Shown here: positions 27,761-34,022 of the stretch, piece by piece
Layout of the letters: each line of letters starts with the position of its first letter
How positions within the stretch are numbered: position 1 is the first letter of the stretch
Assembly (NCBI RefSeq): GCF_013033355.1
Contig: NZ_WQDY01000019.1
Location: 1 to 37,900 of the forward strand
DNA length: 37,900 nt
Reading direction: 5' to 3'
Origin: Ruegeria lacuscaerulensis
GTDB taxonomy: Bacteria > Pseudomonadota > Alphaproteobacteria > Rhodobacterales > Rhodobacteraceae
Made by a program: the position numbers and the translations under genes
The notes under the pieces: model-generated
What the model was told of the DNA's origin: nothing
What the model saw: only the letters and a program-made list of their open reading frames with translations
The model's database searches: none

Positions 27761-29409
27761 CCCGCGTTGCAATCTATGCCCGTTTCTCCAGCCAAATGCA
27801 GAGAGACGCATCCATCGACGACCAAATGCGACTGTGCCGGGAACGTGCTGAGCGGGAAGGTTGGACTGTTGTTGACGCCTATTCTGATCGTGCGGTCTCC
27901 GGCGCCTCCATGTTGCGCCCCGGTCTGCAAGCGCTGTTTCATGCTACACAGGGAGGACAAGTTGATCTGATTTTGGCGGAAGCGCTGGACCGGTTGAGCC
28001 GAGATCAGGCGGATATCGCCGCGATCTTCAAACGGCTAAGCTTTGCAGGGGTTTGCATCGTGACGCTGGCTGAGGGCGAGATCAGCGAATTACACGTAGG
28101 TCTCAAAGGCACCATGAACCAACTGTTCCTCAAAGATCTGGCGGACAAAACCCGGCGCGGTCTGCGCGGGCGTGTAGAGCTTGGGCGCTCTGGCGGTGGC
28201 AACAGCTATGGTTATGACGTCGTCCGGCGTCTTGGGCCAGACGGCCAACCCGTCACGGGGGAACGAGTGATCAACGCAGCGGAAGCTGAGATTGTCCGAC
28301 GGGTACTTCAAGAGTTCACCGAAGGGCACTCCCCAAAAACAATTGCGCGACGTCTCAACACTGAGGGTGTCCCAGGTCCCCGTGGCAAGTTATGGCGTGA
28401 CACCGCCATCCGAGGGCACCGAGTGCGGGGTACGGGTCTCCTAAACAATGAGCTTTATATTGGCCGCCTGGTCTGGAACCGGCTGCGCTACATCAAGGAC
28501 CCTGAGACCGGCAGACGTGTTTCTCGTCTCAACGATCCGTCCAAATGGATCATCGCGGAGGTCCCTGAGCTGCGGATCGTCGGGGATGAACTTTGGGAGG
28601 CGGTCAAGCAGCGGCAAGGCGAGATCGAAGCTGATCCCCGCGTCAAAGCCATCAAGGAAACCCGGTTTTGGGAGAAGCGTCGCAAGAAGCACCTTCTGAC
28701 AGGTCTTGCATTCTGCGGCACCTGCGGAGGACCACTCACCACTGTCGGGCGCGACTATCTCGCCTGCTCTGCCGCTCGCAAACTCGATACCTGCACGCAC
28801 AGGCAATCCATTCGCCGCCATGTTCTGGAAGACGCCGTTTTGGATTTGCTTCGCCAACGTCTGATGCAGCCCGACGCAGTGGCCGCTTTCATAAAGTCCT
28901 TCAGCGAAGCCGCCAACGCAGAAGCAGGCACAGCAGAGGTAGCCCGGACCCGTCTGCAATCCGAGCGGGACAAAGCGGCGCGCAAACTGAATGGGTTCTA
29001 TGATGCAATCGCAGAGGGCATTCGCACCCCCGGCCTTCAAACGCGGCTCGAAGAGCTTGAAGCGCAGATCGCCGGTCTTGATGCGAAGCTGTCTGAGCCT
29101 GCGCCTTCACCAGTGCGACTGCACCCGAACCTGTCCGAACTCTATCGCTCCAAGGTCGCTGATCTTGCAAAGGCGTTATCGGATCCGTCGATCCGTACAG
29201 GGGCTTTGGAGATCATCCGGGGCCTGATCGAGCGTGTCTCGGTCCAACATAAACAGGATAGCGTTCAGATCGAACTGGAAGGGGCACTTTCAGCGATGAT
29301 TGGGTTGGCCCAGAACGAACAAAGCCGCCCTGAGGCGGCTTGTTCGAGACTCTGTTCGACCCAAGTGGTTGCGGGAGCAGGATTTGAACCTGCGACCTTC
29401 AGGTTATGA
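27757..29409 (+). CDS. Large serine recombinase of element A
   Basis: The 550-residue product has an N-terminal resolvase domain (YARFSSQ, nucleophile Ser11; LDRLSRDQADI; LADKTRRGLRGRVELGRSGG). It then has a recombinase domain (about 165-300), a zinc ribbon (CGTCGGPL, then two later Cys, about 325-350) and a coiled coil (about 390-450). It belongs to the large serine integrase or resolvase class. The start overlaps the upstream gene by ATGA. Residues after about 520 are not element DNA: the frame crosses the right junction (29307-29315), passes through a terminator hairpin and ends inside the tRNA 3' end (tail GAGFEPATFRL). The natural tail thus depends on the insertion site. Confidence 0.9.
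   Translation: MTRVAIYARFSSQMQRDASIDDQMRLCRERAEREGWTVVDAYSDRAVSGASMLRPGLQALFHATQGGQVDLILAEALDRLSRDQADIAAIFKRLSFAGVCIVTLAEGEISELHVGLKGTMNQLFLKDLADKTRRGLRGRVELGRSGGGNSYGYDVVRRLGPDGQPVTGERVINAAEAEIVRRVLQEFTEGHSPKTIARRLNTEGVPGPRGKLWRDTAIRGHRVRGTGLLNNELYIGRLVWNRLRYIKDPETGRRVSRLNDPSKWIIAEVPELRIVGDELWEAVKQRQGEIEADPRVKAIKETRFWEKRRKKHLLTGLAFCGTCGGPLTTVGRDYLACSAARKLDTCTHRQSIRRHVLEDAVLDLLRQRLMQPDAVAAFIKSFSEAANAEAGTAEVARTRLQSERDKAARKLNGFYDAIAEGIRTPGLQTRLEELEAQIAGLDAKLSEPAPSPVRLHPNLSELYRSKVADLAKALSDPSIRTGALEIIRGLIERVSVQHKQDSVQIELEGALSAMIGLAQNEQSRPEAACSRLCSTQVVAGAGFEPATFRL
29317..29345. terminator. Bidirectional hairpin, former tRNA-fMet terminator
   Basis: GAACAAAGCCGCC and GGCGGCTTGTTC pair almost perfectly over a 4-base loop. 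The homologous segment at 5904-5932 keeps the same stem with several compensating changes. Before element B arrived it lay just downstream of the tRNA-fMet (minus strand). It now lies 8.5 kb away and inside the 3' coding end of the serine recombinase. Confidence 0.7.
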
Positions 29410-29413
29410 GCCT
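29366..29413. repeat. attL of element B (48 bp)
   Basis: Identical to 37846-37893. It equals the tRNA-fMet 3' end from CCA to the anticodon stem-loop. The flanks differ on both sides (CACAGGCGG to the right here, GACGAGC at the tRNA). This copy is not a tRNA, since the 5' half is missing. Confidence 0.92.
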
Positions 29414-29531
29414 CACAGGCGGATAATTGATGTAGTTTACTGAAGATATTTTTTTATATATTTATCAATTCTTTAAGCAGTTCACGCTCAACCTTACGAT
29501 TTCCGTAGATTGCTCATATCTGCTCCAAGGT

Positions 29532-29569
29532 GTAGCACCAGTGTAGCACCAACGATTATTGGTAGTACC
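29532..29569. repeat. Arm-type repeats beside attL
   Basis: GTAGCACC occurs at 29532-29539 and 29543-29550, 11 bases apart. A variant, GTAGTACC, is at 29562-29569. The same octamer pair with the same spacing and orientation occurs near attR. They are probably the arm-binding sites of the N-terminal domain of the integrase, whose gene starts 20 bases later. Confidence 0.6.
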
Positions 29570-29589
29570 AGACACCTCAAGGATACGAC

Positions 29590-30741
29590 GTGGCCAGTCA
29601 CCGTTTGAATTTCACCAAAGCCGCCCTTCTAAAAGCACCCGCCGCCCAAAAAGGATCGCGAGACTACTACTATGATGAGCGAGAGGCCGGTTTAATGCTG
29701 GCTGTGACCGCCGCACGGTCGAAGAGCTTCTACCTCTACAAACGCATAGAAGGGCGTCCAGAACGGCTTCTACTTGGTAAGTTTCCAGACATGACTGTGG
29801 AACAGGCCCGAAAGGCTGCTGCTAAAGCCAAAGGCGGAATCGCATCTGGGGCGAACCCTCAGAAAGAGAAAAAGGCCATTCGAGACGAGATGACCTTTGG
29901 AGTGCTGTTTACAGAATACATGGACAAGTATTCCAAGGTTCACAAGAAGTCGTGGAAATATGACGAACGGGAAGTAAACAAATATCTGTCGCATTGGTTT
30001 CGCCGAAAGATATCCAGCATTGACCGAGCCGAAGTGGAACGGCTTCACGCAAAGGTTGGAAAGGATAACGGCCTGTATCAAGCCAACCGTTTGCTTGAGC
30101 GTATCCGCTCTATCTTTAGCAAAGCGATTGAATGGGGCTGGAAGGGTTTGAACCCGGCCGTCGGCATAAAGAAGTTTCGGGAACAGAGCCGAGACAGGTT
30201 CTTGCAGCCTGACGAATTACCACGCTTCTTCGAAGCGTTAGCAAATGAACCAAATGAAGCCGCACGAGACTTCTTTATGATTTCGCTACTGACAGGCGCG
30301 CGAAAGTCAAACACGCTGGCGATGATGTGGAACGATATCAACTTCCAGTCGGCTACATGGCGGATCGAAGAAACGAAGAACGCTGACCCGTTGACGGTTC
30401 ACCTGCCTCGTCAGGCGGTTGAATTGCTTATCGAACGGAAACTGAAATCAGACGGCCCATACGTATTTGAAGGCTCTGGCAAGAGCGGTCATCTTGCAGA
30501 CCCGAAAAAGGCTTGGAGTCGTATTTTGAAAGAAGCTGGAATCGAAAACCTGCGCATTCACGACTTGCGTCGCACTCTGGGTAGCTATCAAGCGGCAACA
30601 GGGGCCAACGGGTATATTATTGGGAAATCACTTGGGCATCGGTCGCAGCAGTCCACAGCGATCTACGCTAGGCTGAATCTAGACCCCGTAAGAGAGAGTG
30701 TGGACAAGGCGACAGAGTTGATGTTTTCCCAAGATACGTAA
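29590..30741 (+). CDS. int: P4-type tyrosine integrase of element B
   Basis: The 383-residue product catalyses integration at, and with a helper excision from, the tRNA-fMet end. It has an N-terminal arm-binding DUF4102 domain (about 1-90, with DEREAGLMLAV and LLLGKFPDMTVEQARKAA), a core-binding domain (about 100-195) and a catalytic domain. The active-site residues are Arg238 (LTGARKSN), H324-DL-R327 (IHDLRRT), His350 (LGHRSQQ) and Tyr359 (TAIYARL). The start is GTG with AAGGA upstream. It is complete and probably active. It sits at the end far from the intact tRNA, reading inward. Confidence 0.95.
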   Translation: MASHRLNFTKAALLKAPAAQKGSRDYYYDEREAGLMLAVTAARSKSFYLYKRIEGRPERLLLGKFPDMTVEQARKAAAKAKGGIASGANPQKEKKAIRDEMTFGVLFTEYMDKYSKVHKKSWKYDEREVNKYLSHWFRRKISSIDRAEVERLHAKVGKDNGLYQANRLLERIRSIFSKAIEWGWKGLNPAVGIKKFREQSRDRFLQPDELPRFFEALANEPNEAARDFFMISLLTGARKSNTLAMMWNDINFQSATWRIEETKNADPLTVHLPRQAVELLIERKLKSDGPYVFEGSGKSGHLADPKKAWSRILKEAGIENLRIHDLRRTLGSYQAATGANGYIIGKSLGHRSQQSTAIYARLNLDPVRESVDKATELMFSQDT

Positions 30742-30925
30742 GGTAGAAAGCAGACATTCGTTACGCGAAAAAGGTGTTTATAGGTTATGTCGGAAGTACA
30801 AATTTATCTGAAAAACATCATTCAAATGTATCAGATGTAGCCACTAGAAAATATACCTAAAAGTAAAATAGTCCCGCAATATCCCCCGGGGATGTCCAAG
30901 AATGAATAGCGGAAGGAATTAATGA

Positions 30926-32284
30926 GTGAGTAAGACGCTAAAGACGTTTATTCCGAGCAATGACGATACTGGTGACTGGTTCGCTACAGTTAATAGAACC
31001 GCGCCTTCGGGTGAGTTTTTCAAAGTCGAAGCCGTACGAAAGATAGAACCTGACCAAGCTTTTAAGGCTTTCAAAACCAGATCAAGAAGTCCATTTGAGA
31101 ATTCAGTTTTCCCGTGTTTTCTAAATTTTGGTAGGAAGGGAACCCTTGGAAACGTAGAGGTTATTGGTCAGGGCGTCGGCGAGGCGGGGCCAGATGTGGT
31201 TTTTGAGACCCAGTCGGTAGAAGCTGAAGCAAAGTATATTCTTTTTGGCGAAGGTTTCGACATTGACCACCTTGCAGCCTACGCGGCTGTTACTTTTCTC
31301 CCCTCTGGCTTGAGGCCATGGGTGAAGGGCGTAGAAAATCGACCGTTACCAGACCATTTTTCCTCAAGTAGTACCGAGATAGAGTCCTTTGATCTGGCTG
31401 GAATTGGCAAGTTACGGGTCTTTTTCGCCCATGAAGGGGCTATAGGAATTGGCTCCGAAACAAAAACTTTCACTCCATATGTCTCTATAGAATTCGATCA
31501 TCCAAGGTCTTTCGTGCAGATTGATAGCATCTGCTCATTGCTAGATTCTTTGTTCTCGTTCTTAACGATGACAGCAATAGAGCCGACAGAGCTAAAGCTG
31601 ACGCCGAGCGGCGAGCATCCCGACATGATAAGGGATCACACCCTGCTTCGTTCGGGAATTCAGTGGAACATCAAGTCAGATAGAAGTATGTTTTCTAACT
31701 TTTTGTCGGTAAAAGATGTTCCTTCAATAAAAACGATCATCTGCGACATGATGAATGCCTATGGTGAAGCAAGTTTGATATTGGAGGCGATAAATGAGGC
31801 TCTGCATTTTTCGGAAAATTGTAACAAGAGTTTTGGATTAATATTCCCGAAACTTGAAAGATTTCTAGATAAGTGGTTCAGCGGTGACGATGAGACGAGT
31901 TTTCAAAGTAAAGAGGAAAAATTCTTTCAATACATCAAAGCCAGCAAAGACGAAGAAATCATTGCTTTCTGTAACAAGCACATTAGCGTCAAGAATAGAA
32001 AAAAGCGTGGAACCAAACAGAAACTACGCCTTGCGATTGAAACACTAAATCGCTCTTTAGGATGCGATATGGATGTTGTTCTTGCAGAGAGAATTCTTGA
32101 GTTTCGAACCTCTAAATTCCATTCCTCAGGTTTGACGAAAATCTTTAATGCCTCTGAAAACTGTCAAGAAGTGTCGAGGGCTTGTGAGTTCATGTTGATT
32201 GCTTTCACTCTGGAAGTCTTGAAAATCCCTCGTGAGACCTACTCACCAAAGCTAAAGTCTTTATTTCCCGACCTTTACGCGTGA
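30926..32284 (+). CDS. ApeA-like HEPN protein, candidate anti-phage RNase
   Basis: The 452-residue product has a beta-rich N-terminal half whose last part (RSFVQIDSICSLLDSLFSFL, then EPTELKL) resembles the end of the ApeA N-terminal domain. The helical C-terminal part has VLAERILEFRTSKFHSSG. This gives an R-X4-H motif (Arg394, His399), the RNase signature of HEPN domains. ApeA proteins cause abortive infection, and HEPN RNases typically cut tRNA or mRNA after phage sensing. The start is a GTG with GGAAGGA 8 bases upstream. An ATG at 30922 in another frame opens only a three-codon frame across the start. The gene is AT-richer than the element core, as is common for exchanged defence cargo. The assignment is by pattern only. 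Confidence 0.6.
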   Translation: MSKTLKTFIPSNDDTGDWFATVNRTAPSGEFFKVEAVRKIEPDQAFKAFKTRSRSPFENSVFPCFLNFGRKGTLGNVEVIGQGVGEAGPDVVFETQSVEAEAKYILFGEGFDIDHLAAYAAVTFLPSGLRPWVKGVENRPLPDHFSSSSTEIESFDLAGIGKLRVFFAHEGAIGIGSETKTFTPYVSIEFDHPRSFVQIDSICSLLDSLFSFLTMTAIEPTELKLTPSGEHPDMIRDHTLLRSGIQWNIKSDRSMFSNFLSVKDVPSIKTIICDMMNAYGEASLILEAINEALHFSENCNKSFGLIFPKLERFLDKWFSGDDETSFQSKEEKFFQYIKASKDEEIIAFCNKHISVKNRKKRGTKQKLRLAIETLNRSLGCDMDVVLAERILEFRTSKFHSSGLTKIFNASENCQEVSRACEFMLIAFTLEVLKIPRETYSPKLKSLFPDLYA

Positions 32285-32590
32285 CCACAATCGCTCACAT
32301 TCCCAGCAGAGCTTGCGGAGAACTTGGGAGAATACTCTAAAACCGGTTCTGCCAAATGCCCACTTCAGTTAGCAGGTCGGATGCCAGCTCGAACTACGCA
32401 CAATGCTCGAAAGCCGTCGTTTGATCTCGTCCATTGTACGTGAAACGCGGCGTTCCAAAAAAGGCCCCGCAGCGGTCTTGATATCGCTCAACGCCCGCAA
32501 GTGACGGTTCCGGGTCCAGTACGGTTCTGTTTTACTGTCTGCACTGTCAGCCACTGGCGTTTCGCCCGATTTTCCTGAACAAGCTGCATC
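32285..32590. other. Intergenic region with a repeated 18 bp motif
   Basis: No gene in 306 bases. At 32534-32551 a tandem CTGTC motif (two copies 9 bases apart) occurs. An inverted, 15-of-18 matching copy lies near the other end (37648-37665). It may be a regulator or replication-protein site. The decamer GAACAAGCTG is repeated just around the next start codon. Confidence 0.35.
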
Positions 32591-33370
32591 ATGGAACAAG
32601 CTGACAACACCCTCTCCGACACCACGGCAGCACCGACCGCCCCATGGCAGCGCCTCATGGCGGGTCACGGTTTCTTGGCGGAGCTACATCGTCTCTACGA
32701 TACCCGATTCATGTATGAACTTGAGATGCTGATGGCCGCACCCGATCCCGACATGGAAGACCTTAGCAAAGGGGTTGAAGCCGCAGCGCGGGCTTATATC
32801 CGCGAGCGGCGCAACATGCGCCGACGCAAGCCGGGTGCGATGGAATACCGCCGTCTGTCCGCATTGTCTGCAAAGCTAGAGGCCATATCGATAGACCTCG
32901 CTCGGGTGCAGAGGTCGCCCAACTGTTCCGTAAAGCTGGCCGATGCGCTGGAAACAAAGGTTCAATCAGCCGATCCAAGTGCCGCCGGAATAGCAAACCT
33001 GATCGACGGCGCTTTTGGTCCCGGTGATCCAATAGCTCACATCTCGGCGTTTCTGGACCTGTTGCAAGAGGCCGCCGCAGAAACGGTTTCTCTCGGGGAA
33101 CAGGACACTCCAAGCGCTTACTACAAAGCCGATCTGGACGGCTGGTTTCGAAAGGCAAGGAAAACCGACAGCCAGCCGGTTGCGGCCTTGGCCCGTGCTT
33201 TTCGCCCCTATTGGGAGCGTAACGCTAGGCGCCCCTTCAATGCTGGCCGCTATGACCCGACCACCAAGCAGAACAAGGCCTACGCGGTTGACGCGATTCA
33301 CTTGATTGCTCGGAAGCTCGACCCGGACCTGACGCGCACCCGCGTTGTCACGGTAATGCGGGTGATTTAG
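32591..33370 (+). CDS. Unknown protein of element B core
   Basis: The 259-residue product is not recognised. It looks largely helical and rich in Arg and Ala (AARAYIRERRNMRRRKPGAM), with a C-terminal stretch that looks conserved (ARPFNAGRYDPTTKQNKAYAVDAIHLI is in this zone, residues about 217-243). No known catalytic motif or signal was seen. GC content matches the replication genes that follow, so it is probably part of the old core rather than cargo. The ATG lacks a clear ribosome site, so a later start is possible. It may be a regulator or replication accessory. Confidence 0.65.
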   Translation: MEQADNTLSDTTAAPTAPWQRLMAGHGFLAELHRLYDTRFMYELEMLMAAPDPDMEDLSKGVEAAARAYIRERRNMRRRKPGAMEYRRLSALSAKLEAISIDLARVQRSPNCSVKLADALETKVQSADPSAAGIANLIDGAFGPGDPIAHISAFLDLLQEAAAETVSLGEQDTPSAYYKADLDGWFRKARKTDSQPVAALARAFRPYWERNARRPFNAGRYDPTTKQNKAYAVDAIHLIARKLDPDLTRTRVVTVMRVI

Positions 33371-33514
33371 ACACATTTTCGCCATATTGTGTGGCAATTT
33401 GCAGACCTGTTTCCCTACGTAGAACTTGTTTTTTTACGTCCTGCTTCACGCGTTTTAGCCTGCCCAAGCGCTCTCTAGATTTCTCTTCATAGACGTAACT
33501 TGATGGAGATAATC

Positions 33515-33724
33515 ATGATTGCAAAACAGGCAGACACCCTGCTTAAGCCTGAGCAAGTCGCCGACCGCCTCGGCGTATCCACAACCACCCTTGCTACTTG
33601 GCGCTGCACCAAGCGCTACCCACTGGCCTATGTCAAAGTTGGCCGCTTGGTCCGCTATCGCGCTGGGGATGTCGAAGCATTCGAGATCGCGCGTCTTCAG
33701 GAGGTGGTTGCAAATGACTGGTAA
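33515..33724 (+). CDS. AlpA-like HTH regulator/excisionase
   Basis: The 69-residue product has a HTH_17-type fold: LLKPEQVADRLGVSTTTLATW, then WRCTKRYPLAYVKVGRLVRYR and a DVEAFE tail. The frame is open back to a TTG at 33500. The ATG at 33515 has GGAGA about 6 bases upstream and is the better start. In phage satellites such proteins activate the replication operon or direct excision. It overlaps the next gene by 11 bases, so it opens the replication operon. Confidence 0.82.
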   Translation: MIAKQADTLLKPEQVADRLGVSTTTLATWRCTKRYPLAYVKVGRLVRYRAGDVEAFEIARLQEVVANDW

Positions 33725-34022
33725 TTGGAAGCCCATTGAATTTGCAGCAATTGCGGAACTGGCCCGGATCAATCTGCAAAGCCTGCTAGTGGAATGGTTG
33801 CCCGATGGCCGGGTTATCGGGCGCGAATGGGTGGCGCTGAACCCCACCCGCGCAGATCGCTCGCGCGGATCGTTTCGGATCAATATCGACAGCGAACTTT
33901 GGGCGGATTTTGCCACGGATGACAAAGGCGGTGATGCTATCAGCCTCTTTGCCTATCTGAACGGGGTGCAGCAAGGACAGGCCGCGCGTGCGCTGGCCCA
34001 GCGTCTGGGGGTGCAGGCATGA
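33714..34022 (+). CDS. Small primase-associated protein (CHC2-like remnant without zinc cysteines)
   Basis: The 102-residue frame starts at an ATG with GGAGGTGG upstream, inside the end of the HTH gene. It ends in an ATGA overlap with the primase. The segment ELWADFATDDKGGDAISLFAYLNG (about 60-83) matches the motif after the zinc-binding part in DnaG-type CHC2 domains, where a phrase like F.DFATG..GD.I.L appears. No zinc-binding Cys/His cluster is seen. It probably acts with the larger protein as one split primase. Confidence 0.75.
   Translation: MTGNWKPIEFAAIAELARINLQSLLVEWLPDGRVIGREWVALNPTRADRSRGSFRINIDSELWADFATDDKGGDAISLFAYLNGVQQGQAARALAQRLGVQA

Larger units (their letters stand above)
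23155..29315. mobile_element. Element A: recombinase-trio island, about 6.15 kb
   Basis: The ends are set by comparison with the paralogous segment 5671-5953. The left arm matches up to 23163 and the right arm resumes at 29307 with GGCCCAGAA, followed by 53 ungapped bases (29316-29368 against 5901-5953). A 9 bp core, GGGCCAGAA on the left and GGCCCAGAA on the right and in the empty site, flanks the insert. The content is an unknown protein, an HTH protein, two tyrosine recombinases and a serine recombinase. It carries no transposase of the DDE type and no replication or transfer genes. Confidence 0.7.

Noticed and set aside
29366..29413. A second tRNA-Met gene
   Set aside because: Only the 3' 48 bases are present; it is the attL copy.
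33519..33713. Longer version of the small primase protein
   Set aside because: This part overlaps the AlpA-like gene in another frame; the ATG at 33714 has a strong GGAGG site.
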